Under the pieces are notes generated by a model. It was not told the origin of the DNA, searched no databases, and saw nothing but the letters and a program-made list of their open reading frames with translations. 64,000 nt of DNA from Gammaproteobacteria bacterium (GTDB lineage Bacteria > Pseudomonadota > Gammaproteobacteria > UBA4575), in contig JAJDYY010000006.1 of the NCBI GenBank assembly GCA_022824965.1, positions 62,001 to 126,000 on the forward strand. Direction: 5' to 3'. Both the position numbers and the translations under genes were made by a program. Below are positions 19,321 through 31,247 of the stretch, one piece after another. Position 1 is the first letter of the stretch; every line of letters begins with the position of its first letter.

Positions 19321-20610
19321 CTAATGGTAGGTCTTGGACGAAGGCCGGTACAGAGTCTTGCCCACCTTGCCACCCGAGGCACGCACCATCTTTTTCTGCT
19401 TGGCCTCATCCGCTGCCTGAAACAGGGTCCACCATTCACACAGCTTGTCCACCGGCTCGCCCGCACCGGCACGCAGGCACAGGAAGTCATAGGCCGCACG
19501 GAAACGGGGATGGCGGTACAGGCGCAGTACCTGCTTGCCGCGCTTGCGGTAAAACCGGTACTGCAGCTCCCAGACATCGCGGACAGGAAATCCGAGTCTT
19601 TTCGGGATCGCGGTGTAGCGCGACTGTGAAAGGATGGTGTCTTTCATGGCGGCTTCTCGCGCAACCCGGGGAGACAGGCCTTCCAGCTCCAGTTGCCGGG
19701 ACAGCATCTGCATCGGGCCCCACAGGAAGACTGCGTACAAAAACGAGGGGGTCACCGGCTTGCCTGCGCGGATTCGCTCATCCGTGTTCTGCAAGGCACC
19801 GTAGACCAGGTCACAGAACTTCTTCTGCGACGGGGCCTTCAGCGCCTTCTCGGTCAGCGGCAACAGGTGCTTGAACAAGCCCTGGTCGCGCAACGCCCTG
19901 AACGTCTGCACCGCATGACCCCCATGAAACAGCTTGAGCATTTCATCAAACAGCCTTGCAGGCGGCACTTCAGAGAGCAGATAGCCCAGACGGCCCATGG
20001 TGGCCTGCGCCTGCTTCTCGATCCTGAACCCCAGTTTGGTGGCCAGGCGCACGGCCCGCAGCATGCGCACCGGGTCTTCACGAAACCGCAATTCCGGGTC
20101 ACCGATGACCCGCAACAGCCTGGCATCGAGGTCCTGCCGGCCCTGTACCAGGTCGAGCAACTGTCCCGCCTCGGGGTCGTAGTACAGGCCATTGACCGTG
20201 AAATCCCTGCGAAACGCATCCTCCTCGATGGTTCCGTAGGTATTGTCGGCAAGGATACGGCCCTGCTTGTTGACATGCGCGCGCCCGGCGGCACGAAAGG
20301 TCGCGACCTCCACGTACCCGTGGGAGAAGTACACGTGCACGATTCGAAAACGCCGGCCGATCACGCGGCTGTTCTCAAACTGCCTGCGCACGTCTTCGGG
20401 ATGCGCATCGGTTGCGATGTCGAAGTCCTTGGGTGAAAACCCCAGCAGCAGGTCACGGACACCGCCACCGACCAGGTACGCCTGGAATCCCGCCGCGTGC
20501 AGCCCGGAAATCACATGCAGCGCATCCCGGTTGATGTGGGACGTGTCAATATCGACCAGAGTGCCGGGGTTCGGATTCACCCGGCGCCGGTCAGTGGCGG
20601 AAGGTTTCAT
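19321..20610 (-). CDS. pcnB: PcnB, poly(A) polymerase I
   Basis: Adds 3' poly(A) tails to RNA and so promotes decay. The 429-residue protein has the class II nucleotidyltransferase motif LVGGGVRDLLLGFSPKDFDIATDA (catalytic Asp pair in DFD; text shortened to LVGGGVRDLLLGFSPKD), RRFRIVHVYF, RRDFTVNGLYYDP, and RVIGDPELRFREDPVRMLRA (start RVIGDPELRFREDP). PcnB is told apart from CCA-adding enzymes by the long C-terminal region with LRLYRHPRFRAAYDFLCLR and the basic tail. Starts MKPSATDRRRV at 20610. Confidence 0.92.
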   Translation of the reverse strand: MKPSATDRRRVNPNPGTLVDIDTSHINRDALHVISGLHAAGFQAYLVGGGVRDLLLGFSPKDFDIATDAHPEDVRRQFENSRVIGRRFRIVHVYFSHGYVEVATFRAAGRAHVNKQGRILADNTYGTIEEDAFRRDFTVNGLYYDPEAGQLLDLVQGRQDLDARLLRVIGDPELRFREDPVRMLRAVRLATKLGFRIEKQAQATMGRLGYLLSEVPPARLFDEMLKLFHGGHAVQTFRALRDQGLFKHLLPLTEKALKAPSQKKFCDLVYGALQNTDERIRAGKPVTPSFLYAVFLWGPMQMLSRQLELEGLSPRVAREAAMKDTILSQSRYTAIPKRLGFPVRDVWELQYRFYRKRGKQVLRLYRHPRFRAAYDFLCLRAGAGEPVDKLCEWWTLFQAADEAKQKKMVRASGGKVGKTLYRPSSKTYH

Positions 20611-20847
20611 GAAGTAAAATGATCTTCGAGAACGGGTGCATTGTACAATATTTCACCGAATCCGGTCCCCGGTACAGGTAAAACGGGTTCAGCTGCCCCC
20701 AGCAGCGTGCAGCCGGGGGCGTGAATGCGTCATCTTGAAAGTATCATCCATTAGCAAAATCGATTAATACATTCGGGAAAATGAATTAGAAAACTTCATG
20801 CTAGTACAATATAAATGCAATACGAATTAGCAATAATAAAGATCTGA

Positions 20848-23064
<2,217 letters not shown>

Positions 23065-23075
23065 CTCAGAGACCA

Positions 23076-23104
23076 GGGAGGCACGTCCTATCGGACTGCC
23101 TCCC
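23076..23104 (+). terminator. Hairpin downstream of katG
   Basis: A two-part stem, GGGAGGCA / TGCCTCCC enclosing GTCC / GGAC with a TATC loop, begins 12 bp after the katG stop. A pyrimidine-rich run ending in TCTTTTCCC follows. The T-run is interrupted, but position and stem strength fit a Rho-independent terminator. Confidence 0.6.
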
Positions 23105-23249
23105 TCCCCTCCCGGTCTTTTCCCGTCTGTATTGAAAAGACACCGGGCCATGGACAGCCTGCTGTAATACATATGCGGGCCGGGCTCGCATATTTCCATT
23201 TGATCCACAGTCCGTATAATGGCCCACTTTCCAAACTTCATGCCAGGAA

Positions 23250-23909
23250 ATGGTGAATCTAGAGCTTGTCAGTTTTAATGTGTGCCCGTTCGTGCAGCGC
23301 AGCGTGATCACGCTGAATCACAAGGGCTGCGGGTACAAGGTCACCTTCATCGACCTGAGCAATCCGCCAGACTGGTTTTTGCAGATTTCGCCACTGGGCA
23401 AGGTACCGGTCCTCAAAGTGAATGACACCGAGGTGCTGTTCGAGTCTGCAGTGATCAATGAATTTGTTGACGACGTAACTCCCGGCACACTCAAGCCTTC
23501 GGACCCGCTGACCCTGGCAAAAAACCGCGCATGGATCGAATTCGGAGGCACCTGCCTGGCAGACCTCTACATGATGGCCGATGCCAAGACGGAAAACGAG
23601 ATGCAGCAGCGAACGGATGTGTGCAGAGACCGGCTGCAGCATGTGGAGAATATCCTGACACACACGGCTTTTTTCAATGGCGGTGACTTTGCCCTGGTCG
23701 ATGCGGCCTATGCGCCGCTGCTGATACGCCTGGACTTCCTGTGCAGGAAGATCGACTTCCTGGACTGGAACGGCTACACGAAGCTGGACCGGTGGAAAGA
23801 AAACCTGCTTGGCCTGGAGTCTGTGCAGGATTCAATCATCGAAGATTTTGAATTGCACTACGCCAATAAGATCAGGGCACAGAACGGATATCTGGGAAGC
23901 CTTCTGTAA
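23250..23909 (+). CDS. Glutathione S-transferase family protein
   Basis: The 219-residue protein has a thioredoxin-fold N-terminal domain with CPFVQRSV at about 12-19, matching the Cys-type active site of omega/beta-like GSTs, the cis-Pro block GKVPVLKV and the GSH-binding ESAVINEF, followed by a helical C-terminal domain with FALVDAAYAPLL. It is therefore likely a Cys-GST (thiol transferase or dehydroascorbate-reductase-like) rather than a Ser/Tyr transferase. It follows katG by about 185 bp and a hairpin, so it may share oxidative-stress expression but probably has its own promoter. Confidence 0.85.
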   Translation: MVNLELVSFNVCPFVQRSVITLNHKGCGYKVTFIDLSNPPDWFLQISPLGKVPVLKVNDTEVLFESAVINEFVDDVTPGTLKPSDPLTLAKNRAWIEFGGTCLADLYMMADAKTENEMQQRTDVCRDRLQHVENILTHTAFFNGGDFALVDAAYAPLLIRLDFLCRKIDFLDWNGYTKLDRWKENLLGLESVQDSIIEDFELHYANKIRAQNGYLGSLL

Positions 23910-23986
23910 AAGGCCGAACAGGGCCGGGTTACCCCCTTCATGCGCCGCGCCTTCGAGCCCCGGCGCAATTACCACAAGATGCTCGC

Positions 23987-25891
23987 CTAATCCCCGGCTC
24001 CGCCGGTGATATCACTGATCATCCGGTTCAGCCGGTTCACAAAACATGCCGGGTCTTCGAGTTGTCCGCCCTCTGCAAGAATCGCCTGGTCGAACAGTAT
24101 CCTGGCCCAGTCTGCAAACCGGTCCTCGGCCGTCTCCTCTTCCATGCGCCTGACCAGGGTGTGATCGGGGTTGATTTCCAGCACGGGCTTGCTCGTCGGC
24201 AGCTCATGACCTGCCTGTTTCATCAAATGCTGCATGTAGAGTGCCATCTCATGCTCACTCAGGACGATGCATGCCGGTGAAGCCGTCAAACGATGGGAGA
24301 CGCGCACCGATTCCACCTTGTCTTCCAGAACGTTGCCGATGCGCTCTACCAGCTTCTCGGCGTCCTTTTCCTTCTTCTTTTGCGCTTTCTTGTCTTCCTC
24401 GCCACTGATCTCGCCCAGGTCCAGCTCGCCCTTGGCAATGGATGCAAAGGATTTATCCTGGTACTCGGTCAGATGGCTCATCAGCCATTCATCCACCCGA
24501 TCGGCCAGCAACAGCACCTCGATGCCTTTATCACGGAAGATCTCCAGATGAGGGCTGCTCTTGGCCGCTGCATGACTGTCTGCGGTGATGTAGTAGATCT
24601 TGTCCTGTTCCGGCTTCATACGGGCTACATATTCATCCAGCGAGACACTCTGGTGGTCACTGTCCTGGTGTGTGGAGGCAAACCTCAGCAGCCCGGCAAT
24701 CTTTTCCCGATTGGCAAAATCTTCTCCGGGACCCTCTTTCAGGACCTTGCCGAACACCGACCAGAATTCCTGGTATTTTTCCGGTTCGCTGGCAGCCATC
24801 TTCTCCAGCAGGCCCAGGACTTTCTTGACCGAACCCGAACGGATGTTGTCGATGATCTTGTTGCTCTGCAGGATCTCGCGGGAAATGTTGAGCGGCAGGT
24901 CATTGGAGTCGATCACTCCGCGGATGAACCGCAGGTACCGGGGCAGCAGTTTCTCGGCATCGTCCATGATGAATACCCTTTGCACATAGAGTTTCACCCC
25001 GTGCGCGGGATTGGGCTCGAACAGGTCGAAGGGGGCCTGTTTCGGGATGTACAGCAGCGAGATGTATTCCGTCTTGCCTTCGACACGATTGTGTGTCCAG
25101 ACCAGGGGCTCTGCAAAGTCATGGCTTACATGCTTGTAAAACTCGGAATATTCCTCGTCACTGATCTCGCTTTTGGGCCGGGCCCAGAGTGCCGATGCCT
25201 TGTTGACGGTTTCCCATTTCGCCGTGATCTCGCCCTTGTCGTTCAGTTCCCGCATTTCTATCGGCAGGGGCACATGATCCGAGTACTTCGTGATGATGGA
25301 GCGAAGCTGCCAGCTGTTGAGCAACTCCTCCTCGTCTTTTTTCAGGTGCAGGACGACTTCGGTGCCACGCCGGGCCTTCTTCGCCTCTTCCAGGGTGTAC
25401 GAGCCCGTGCCCTGGGATTCCCAGCGGACTGCCTGGTCATCCTCCAGGCCCGCCTTCAGGGTGGTCAGCGTGACTTTCTCGGCCACGATGAACGCGGAAT
25501 AAAAGCCCACTCCGAACTGGCCGATGAGGTGTGAGTCCTTGCTTTGATCTCCGGTCAGCTGGTCCAGGAACTCCCGGGTCCCCGAACGGGCGATGGTACC
25601 GATGTTGGTGACCACCTCTTCACGACTCATGCCGATCCCGTTGTCGCGAACCGTGACGGTTCGGGCCTCCTTGTCAAACTCGACCTGGATCTTGAGGTCC
25701 GGGTCCTTGTCCAGCATGGCATCATCGGAGATGGCCTCAAAGCGCAGCCTGTCGCAGGCATCCGAGGCATTGGAAATCAGTTCACGCAGGAATATCTCCT
25801 TGTTCGAGTAAAGGGAATGAATCATCAGGTGCAGAAGCTGCGTGACTTCGGTCTCGAACTGCAGGGTCTCTTTTTGGGTTTCCGTACTCAT
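23987..25891 (-). CDS. htpG: HtpG, Hsp90 chaperone
   Basis: Bacterial Hsp90, an ATP-dependent dimeric chaperone. The 634-residue protein carries the GHKL motifs [29 protein letters not shown], and [16 protein letters not shown], then the middle-domain blocks [17 protein letters not shown] and [14 protein letters not shown], and the C-terminal dimerisation region. Length equals the family norm. It converges on the GST gene and is followed upstream by a small conserved-looking gene on the same strand. Confidence 0.96.
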   Translation of the reverse strand: MSTETQKETLQFETEVTQLLHLMIHSLYSNKEIFLRELISNASDACDRLRFEAISDDAMLDKDPDLKIQVEFDKEARTVTVRDNGIGMSREEVVTNIGTIARSGTREFLDQLTGDQSKDSHLIGQFGVGFYSAFIVAEKVTLTTLKAGLEDDQAVRWESQGTGSYTLEEAKKARRGTEVVLHLKKDEEELLNSWQLRSIITKYSDHVPLPIEMRELNDKGEITAKWETVNKASALWARPKSEISDEEYSEFYKHVSHDFAEPLVWTHNRVEGKTEYISLLYIPKQAPFDLFEPNPAHGVKLYVQRVFIMDDAEKLLPRYLRFIRGVIDSNDLPLNISREILQSNKIIDNIRSGSVKKVLGLLEKMAASEPEKYQEFWSVFGKVLKEGPGEDFANREKIAGLLRFASTHQDSDHQSVSLDEYVARMKPEQDKIYYITADSHAAAKSSPHLEIFRDKGIEVLLLADRVDEWLMSHLTEYQDKSFASIAKGELDLGEISGEEDKKAQKKKEKDAEKLVERIGNVLEDKVESVRVSHRLTASPACIVLSEHEMALYMQHLMKQAGHELPTSKPVLEINPDHTLVRRMEEETAEDRFADWARILFDQAILAEGGQLEDPACFVNRLNRMISDITGGAGD

Positions 25892-25921
25892 TGGGTCTCT
25901 TTAAAAATCAGTTGCATGAAT

Positions 25922-26128
25922 TCATCGGTTGATGTCGCCGTCCACTTCCAGTGACAAGGGCTCAGCAGGCGGCTGATCCCCATAGTCCGTCTGGTCGCTC
26001 AGGGTCACCTTCAGCCGGAGTCCGCTGACCCCGGGGTTTTTGGCCAGGTGTCCCACGATCGCTTCGTCTGCGCGCACGCCAAACGTCTTGAGCAGCACGC
26101 GAATGTCTTTTCTGCTGTTGTCGTCCAT
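25922..26128 (-). CDS. Small hypothetical protein, 68 residues
   Basis: Starts MDDNSRKDIRVLLKTFGVRA at 26128, chosen over an in-frame ATG nine codons upstream because a G-rich ribosome-binding site (GGGGGGAAA) precedes it. The product has an N-terminal helix and a beta-rich second half ending EPLSLEVDGDINR. The layout (short basic helix, then a beta hairpin ending in a V-x-G-x-I motif) faintly recalls the DUF6494 family, but I cannot claim membership. No signal or membrane segment. It lies 30 bp upstream of htpG on the same strand. Confidence 0.6.
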   Translation of the reverse strand: MDDNSRKDIRVLLKTFGVRADEAIVGHLAKNPGVSGLRLKVTLSDQTDYGDQPPAEPLSLEVDGDINR

Positions 26129-26163
26129 CGTCTTTCCCCCCGTGTACAAGTGCATCAGCTAGT

Positions 26164-26865
26164 TTATATGGCCGTTTCCCGAGAAATAAAGGCCCCGGTC
26201 AATTTCTTCATGATTTTGTGGGCCTGGCAGAAGTTGTCAGCCGGTGTCAGCATTTCATCCAGGGTCTGGATGAAGCGCCCGGTCTGGCGGGGATCACCGC
26301 ATTCCTGGTAGATGGCCTGCACATGGCTGGGCAGCATCTCGACATGAAACTGCAAGCCCAGTACGTTGTCCCCGTAAGCAAAGGCCTGGTGTTCACAGCC
26401 TTCGCTCGCCAGCAGGTTGCTGGCACCTGACGGAATCGAGAACGTGTCTCCATGCCAGTGCAGGGCCTCAAAACTTGCCGGGAACATTTCCACGCATGCG
26501 CCCTCGGCCTCCTGTGCATGCCGGACCGGAAACCAGCCGATTTCCTCGTAGACATTTTTCGTAACACGAGCCCCGAGCACCTCTGCAAGCAGCTGGGCAC
26601 CCAGGCACACGCCCAGCACCGGTATCTGCCGGTGCATTGCGGATTCAATAAATTCCTTTTCCTGCGACAACCAGGGATAACGTGCCGTGTCATGCACACC
26701 CATGGGCCCGCCCATGATGATCAGCGCATCGATGCTGTGAACGGATGGCAGCGGCTGTTCCAGGTACAGGCAGGTGTTTGAAAGGCGGTGTTTCCCGGAG
26801 ACGAAAATAGTCTCCATGCTGCCCAGACCCTCAAAGGGCACATGCTTGAGGTAATGGATATGCAT
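26164..26865 (-). CDS. Class I glutamine amidotransferase-like protein
   Basis: The 233-residue protein has the class I amidotransferase triad: Cys in VLGVCLGAQLLAEVLGA at about 95-111, His in LGLQFHVEM and the following Glu. An LHWHGDTFSIPSGA segment is typical of stand-alone GuaA-like amidotransferases (GATase1_GMP-synthase-like). The amide acceptor is unknown; the related proteins include gamma-glutamyl-polyamine or peptide-modifying enzymes, but no neighbour points to one. It lies between the small hypothetical gene and ogt. Confidence 0.82.
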   Translation of the reverse strand: MHIHYLKHVPFEGLGSMETIFVSGKHRLSNTCLYLEQPLPSVHSIDALIIMGGPMGVHDTARYPWLSQEKEFIESAMHRQIPVLGVCLGAQLLAEVLGARVTKNVYEEIGWFPVRHAQEAEGACVEMFPASFEALHWHGDTFSIPSGASNLLASEGCEHQAFAYGDNVLGLQFHVEMLPSHVQAIYQECGDPRQTGRFIQTLDEMLTPADNFCQAHKIMKKLTGAFISRETAI

Positions 26866-26899
26866 GACTCGAGCCGTCGTATGCCAACGAAGGCCTTAC

Positions 26900-27364
26900 T
26901 CAGTGCCCGTACCTTTGTTCGTGATCGAGCAGCCATTGTTTGCGGCGCACCAGGCTGCCATCCTTGTCACCCATGAACCCTCCGAGGCCATTCACCGCCA
27001 CCACGCGGTGACATGGAACAATCAGCAGCAGGTTGTTGCACCGGCATGCACTGCCTACGGCCCGGGGGCCCGACTTGATATCCCGGGCGATTTCCCCATA
27101 CGTCTGCGTTGCGCCAAAAGGAATCTTCGTGATCTGGTCCCAGACACGCACCTGAAAGTCTGTCGCATCCGGAAACAGGAACGGGATGTCAAACTTCTTC
27201 AACCGCCCGGCAAACCAGGCTTTCAGCTGCTTTTGCACTTCCCTGGCCAAGGGGTCCCGGGCGGCGAGCGTTCTGGCCTTCGTAGCGCGCACGGCCAGCA
27301 CGAAGTCACCCTCGTATTCCACGGCGAGGTTGCCGATCGGAGTTCTTGAGATCATCTTTTCCAT
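26900..27364 (-). CDS. ogt: Methylated-DNA--protein-cysteine methyltransferase
   Basis: Suicide repair protein that takes alkyl groups from O6-alkylguanine. The 154-residue protein has FQVRVWDQITKIPFGATQTYGEIA-type core (start FQVRVWDQITKIPFGA), the helix-turn-helix arginine finger region, and the acceptor Cys in IVPCHRVVA with GGFMGDKDGSLVRRKQWLLDHE (GGF to LLDHE). An unusual SACRCNNLLL replaces the common AxxxNP(L/V), which puts two cysteines just ahead of the acceptor loop. Ogt and the C-terminal Ada domain cannot be told apart by sequence alone, but the length fits Ogt. Confidence 0.88.
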   Translation of the reverse strand: MEKMISRTPIGNLAVEYEGDFVLAVRATKARTLAARDPLAREVQKQLKAWFAGRLKKFDIPFLFPDATDFQVRVWDQITKIPFGATQTYGEIARDIKSGPRAVGSACRCNNLLLIVPCHRVVAVNGLGGFMGDKDGSLVRRKQWLLDHEQRYGH

Positions 27365-27553
27365 TGCAGTGACCGATTTTACCCGTGTCAGCAGGCGAGC
27401 GTCATTATTTCAGGGATGAAGTTTCATGCGAGGAGCCGCACACTGCCTGCGTTCTGCCCCTAGGTGACAAACAAAGCCCGGAGATGACTGGATATCCCGT
27501 CCACTTCCTCGCGGGTGGGACAGTAGAACCCATCGGAAAAGATGACGAAGGGG

Positions 27554-27898
27554 CTAGATTTTTTCCTTGATTCGGGCGGCCTTGCCGGTCCTGCCCCTGA
27601 GATAATACAGCTTGGCGCGCCGTACCTTGCCCCTGCGCTTTACCTTGATGCCCGCGATCAGGGGACTGTGCGTTTGGAAAGTACGCTCGACTCCCTCTCC
27701 GTGGGAAAGCTTCCTGACAGTGAATGCCGAGTTGATGCCGCGATTGCGTTTGGCAATCACCACGCCTTCAAATGCCTGCAAGCGCTCGCGGTTTCCTTCC
27801 CTGACCTTGACCTGCACGACCACGGTGTCCCCGGGATTGAATTCCGGAATGTCCTGTTTCAGCTGCTGTTCATTCAGCTCTTCAATGATGTTGGTCAT
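27554..27898 (-). CDS. rplS: RplS, 50S ribosomal protein L19
   Basis: L19 sits at the 30S/50S interface. The 114-residue protein contains the signature [43 protein letters not shown] (start [14 protein letters not shown]) and [12 protein letters not shown]. It is last of the rpsP-rimM-trmD-rplS operon, 20 bp after trmD. Downstream on this strand there is about 190 bp without a gene. Confidence 0.97.
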   Translation of the reverse strand: MTNIIEELNEQQLKQDIPEFNPGDTVVVQVKVREGNRERLQAFEGVVIAKRNRGINSAFTVRKLSHGEGVERTFQTHSPLIAGIKVKRRGKVRRAKLYYLRGRTGKAARIKEKI

Positions 27899-27918
27899 GG
27901 CTGTCTCTTACCTTGTAC

Positions 27919-28662
27919 TCATTCACTTCCCTGCTCCTGCAGGTACTCCTTGAGCAGGGCTTTCTGCTCTTCGCTGAGGTCCAGCTTAGCAAACATGTCC
28001 GGCCTGCGCTCCCAGGTCCGTCCCAACGCCTGCTTTTCCCGCCAGCGTTTGATGGCCTGGTGATCCCCGTGAAGCAGTACCTCCGGGACCTCGCGACCAT
28101 CAATGCTCCCCGGGCGCGTATAATGCGGGCAATCGAGCATTCCGTCAACAAAGGAATCCTGTCGGGCCGATTCCTCGTGTCCCAGGGCACCGGGCACATG
28201 CCGGACCAGGGCATCGACCAGCAGCATGGCCGGCAGCTCACCGCCGCTGACCACGAAATCACCCACCGAGAGCTCTTCATCGGTCTCGGCTTCAACGAGC
28301 CTTTCGTCGATGCCTTCATAGCGCCCCGCCACCAGGACGAGACTGGAGTAAGTGTGCAGGCGCGCCACATCCTTTTGTTCGAAAAGCCTGCCCTGAGCAG
28401 ACAGGCACACGACATGGCTGTCCGGGTCATGGTCACGGGCCTGGCGGATTGCCTTTTGCAGCGGCTCGTACTGCATCACCATTCCCGGGCCGCCCCCGTA
28501 GGGCCGGTCATCGACGCGACCGTGAGGATCGCTTGAGTAATCTCTCGGGTTCAGGGTATCCAGTTCGACCAGGCCGCTCTCGAGCGCACGGCCAACGACA
28601 CCGAACTGCGCCAGGTTCAGGACCATTTCGGGAAACAGGGTAATTATCCGGATTTGCATCAT
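27919..28662 (-). CDS. trmD: TrmD, tRNA (guanine-N1)-methyltransferase
   Basis: Methylates G37 of tRNAs and so prevents frameshifting. The 247-residue protein shows DDRPYGGGPGMVM, the SAM-binding knot region VLVAGRYEGIDERLVE, the SVGDFVVSGGELPAMLL block and ARQDSFVDGMLDCPHYTRP. All catalytic motifs are present. It begins 10 bp after rimM. Confidence 0.97.
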   Translation of the reverse strand: MMQIRIITLFPEMVLNLAQFGVVGRALESGLVELDTLNPRDYSSDPHGRVDDRPYGGGPGMVMQYEPLQKAIRQARDHDPDSHVVCLSAQGRLFEQKDVARLHTYSSLVLVAGRYEGIDERLVEAETDEELSVGDFVVSGGELPAMLLVDALVRHVPGALGHEESARQDSFVDGMLDCPHYTRPGSIDGREVPEVLLHGDHQAIKRWREKQALGRTWERRPDMFAKLDLSEEQKALLKEYLQEQGSE

Positions 28663-28671
28663 CCCGCCCGT

Positions 28672-29190
28672 CTAGCTGAATTCAAGTTGCCAGTCTACCG
28701 TCATCTGCTTGTGCTCAAGATCGACTTCCTTCACCACATCGCCCGGCAGGTAAGGGATCAGGATTTCACTGTCACTTACGCCACCTTTGACAACCAGCAC
28801 GTCATGCGTGCCCGTTTCCATGAGGCGCTCGATTTTCCCCAGCTCCTGACCAGACATGGTTTTCACATCGAGTCCGGTCAACTGGTACCAGTAGTACTCG
28901 CCCGCGGGCAATGGCGGCAATTGCCGGGTCGATACCCAGATCTGGGCACGTTTGAGGGCCTCGGCCTGGGTGCGCGTGTCAATTCCCGAAAGATGCACGA
29001 TCACGCCATGACCATGCAGTTTGCCCTGACCCAGCCGATAGGAATTCTCAAGATGGCCCATGCGTAAATCCCACGAGGCATATTCGAGGATCTGCTCTTT
29101 CGGGCGACAAAAGGAATGAATCCGGAGCCAGCCCTTGATTCCAAAGGCTCCCTGTACATAGCCGACCTGGATGCCTGGATGCTGGCCCAA
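28672..29190 (-). CDS. rimM: RimM, 16S rRNA processing protein
   Basis: Binds S19 and helps mature the head of the 30S subunit. The 172-residue protein opens IQVGYVQGAFGIKGWLRIHSF, the expected N-terminal beta-barrel signature, and ends with a PRC-barrel domain containing YYWYQLTGLDVKT and LIPYLPGDVVKEVDLE. Position between rpsP and trmD confirms it. Confidence 0.95.
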   Translation of the reverse strand: MGQHPGIQVGYVQGAFGIKGWLRIHSFCRPKEQILEYASWDLRMGHLENSYRLGQGKLHGHGVIVHLSGIDTRTQAEALKRAQIWVSTRQLPPLPAGEYYWYQLTGLDVKTMSGQELGKIERLMETGTHDVLVVKGGVSDSEILIPYLPGDVVKEVDLEHKQMTVDWQLEFS

Positions 29191-29215
29191 CTTCTAGAAG
29201 GGGTCGCGGCTCGCG

Positions 29216-29467
29216 CTATACCGCCTGTTTGAGGTGTTGCTTGATCAGGTCTGCCACGCGCTCACTCGGCTGTGCCCCATGCCCTAGCCAGTGTTCATAG
29301 CGCTCAGCTTCAATGAAGAAGCCGTCTTCCTGACCTTTCGCAACTGGATTGAAATAGCCGATGCGCTCGATGTAGCCGCTGTCCCGGCGCTTGCGGGAGT
29401 CGGTGACCACTATATTGTAAAAGGGGCGTTTTTTGGCTCCGCCCCGGGAAAGTCGAATCGTTACCAC
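29216..29467 (-). CDS. rpsP: RpsP, 30S ribosomal protein S16
   Basis: The 83-residue protein starts [20 protein letters not shown] and continues with [21 protein letters not shown], the S16 signature. It is the first gene of the rpsP operon, 26 bp before rimM. About 150 bp separates it from ffh; that gap should hold the operon promoter on this strand. Confidence 0.97.
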   Translation of the reverse strand: MVTIRLSRGGAKKRPFYNIVVTDSRKRRDSGYIERIGYFNPVAKGQEDGFFIEAERYEHWLGHGAQPSERVADLIKQHLKQAV

Positions 29468-29618
29468 TCGAATTATCCAGTACGTATCAGAAGACCGTGC
29501 ATTGTACGCAATTTAGTCCGAAAAGAAAGCCAAAACCCACTCCTGACCCGCCATCCGGCGGAGGAGATGCCGGGCGGATGGCCACCAGCCTGCACGCGGA
29601 GTCCCTGCATCACGTGCC

Positions 29619-30977
29619 CTAGTGGGGAGGCGGGACCTTGCCCTGCATGGACTGCATCATCCTCTGCAGCCCCCCTTTCCTGGAAACTTTCTTCATCATT
29701 TTCTTCATCTGCATGTGCTGTTTCAGCAGGCGGTTGACGTCCTGTACCTGGGTGCCGGAACCGGCGGCGATCCTGCGCTTGCGCGTATTTTTGATGATGT
29801 CCGGAAAACGGCGCTCATGCGGGGTCATTGAAGAGATGATGGCGATCATGCGAGGCAGCATCTGCTCGTCCGCCATTGCCTTGGCGTTCTGGGGCACCAT
29901 GCCCGCCGTACCGGGGATTTTGTCGATCAGGCTGGTCAGACCGCCCATGTTCATCATCTGCTCAAGCTGCTGTTTCAGATCGACCATGTCAAAGCCTTTC
30001 CCCTTCTTGATTTTCCGGGCAAGTTTCTGGGCCTGTGCCTGATCGACTTCCTGTTCGACCTTCTCGACCAGGCTTACGACATCGCCCATGCCCAGGATTC
30101 GTGAGGCGATGCGCTCCGGGTAAAACGGCTCCAGTGCCGAGACTTTCTCGCCCGTACCCAGAAACTTGATCGGCTTGCCCGTGATTTCTCGAACGGACAA
30201 GGCCGCTCCGCCGCGCGCATCGCCGTCGGTCTTAGTGAGGACCACACCCGTAAGCGGCAGGGCATCGTTGAAGGCCTGGGCTGAGACGGCCGCATCCTGA
30301 CCGCTCATGCTGTCCACCACGAACAGGGTTTCGGTAGGCTGCACGGCGTCATACAGGGCACTGATCTCGCGCATCATGTCCTCGTCCACGTGCATACGCC
30401 CTGCCGTATCGATCAGCAGGACATCCCTGAACTGTTTGCGAACGTGATCCACGGCACGACGGGCGATATCGACCGGATTTTCCGAGGATTCACTCGGAAT
30501 GAATTCGGCACCCACCTGCCCGGCCAGCGTCTTGAGCTGGTCAATCGCAGCAGGCCGGTACACGTCGCAGCTGGTCACCGCCACGCTCTTTTTGCGCTGT
30601 TCGCTCAACCAGCGGGAAAGCTTGGCCACACTGGTCGTCTTGCCGGACCCCTGCAGGCCCGCGACCAAGATCACCACCGGAGGCTGTGCGGCCAAGGTGA
30701 GTTCCTCGTTGGCATCCCCCATGAGGTGGATCAGCTCGTCGTGAACGACCTTGATGAAGGACTGCCCGGGAGAAAGGCTTTGCAAGACCTCCTTGCCCAG
30801 CGCCTTGTCCTTGACGTTGTCCACGAATCCCCGCACCACGGGCAGGGCTACATCGGCCTCAAGCAGGGCCATGCGGACTTCACGCAACGAATCCTGGATA
30901 TTTTCCTCGGTCAGGCGCGCCTGTCCGCGCAGCTTTTTTACGGTCCCGGTAAGTCGACCCGTTAAATTCTCAAACAT
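29619..30977 (-). CDS. ffh: Ffh, signal recognition particle protein
   Basis: GTPase subunit of the SRP that delivers nascent membrane proteins to FtsY. I start at MFENLTGRLTGTVKKLRG (30977); four extra in-frame codons upstream are not conserved. The NG domain shows GLQGSGKTTSVAKLSRWL, SCDVYRPAAIDQL, VLLIDTAGRMHVDEDMM and LTKTDGDARGGAALS, and the M domain the methionine-rich segment MMNMGGLTSLIDKIPG and RKRRIAAGSGTQVQDVNRLL (RRxRIAxGSG RNA-binding helix). Divergent from the CcsA-like gene. Confidence 0.97.
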   Translation of the reverse strand: MFENLTGRLTGTVKKLRGQARLTEENIQDSLREVRMALLEADVALPVVRGFVDNVKDKALGKEVLQSLSPGQSFIKVVHDELIHLMGDANEELTLAAQPPVVILVAGLQGSGKTTSVAKLSRWLSEQRKKSVAVTSCDVYRPAAIDQLKTLAGQVGAEFIPSESSENPVDIARRAVDHVRKQFRDVLLIDTAGRMHVDEDMMREISALYDAVQPTETLFVVDSMSGQDAAVSAQAFNDALPLTGVVLTKTDGDARGGAALSVREITGKPIKFLGTGEKVSALEPFYPERIASRILGMGDVVSLVEKVEQEVDQAQAQKLARKIKKGKGFDMVDLKQQLEQMMNMGGLTSLIDKIPGTAGMVPQNAKAMADEQMLPRMIAIISSMTPHERRFPDIIKNTRKRRIAAGSGTQVQDVNRLLKQHMQMKKMMKKVSRKGGLQRMMQSMQGKVPPPH

Positions 30978-31247
30978 AGGCGTTCGCAAGCTCCCGGTTC
31001 GGCCAAACGGCCATGCTGTAGCATTTTGCCTGCTGCATAGTATAGTGGAAACCGGTACAGGATTACTCCTTGGAGCAGTCCGTGTACGGGCATGAATTCA
31101 TCGGTGACCTCATGTCGGGGGAAACTCCATAAAACTCTGGTATGGGCAACTGCACTTTGTATACTTGTCCATGAGGTAAATGCCACGGCCCTTTCCGGGA
31201 TTGCGTATGAAGACAGATTTCCAGGCCCGCCTGACCATGCAACGGCC

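Noticed and set aside
20695..20720. GCCCCC...GGGGGC inverted repeat between pcnB and katG
   Set aside because: Long 14-base loop and no T-run; too weak to call a terminator or operator.
24293..25534. 413-codon open frame on the plus strand opposite htpG
   Set aside because: It is the mirror of a strongly conserved gene, has no ribosome-binding site and no family signs; high GC makes such shadows common.
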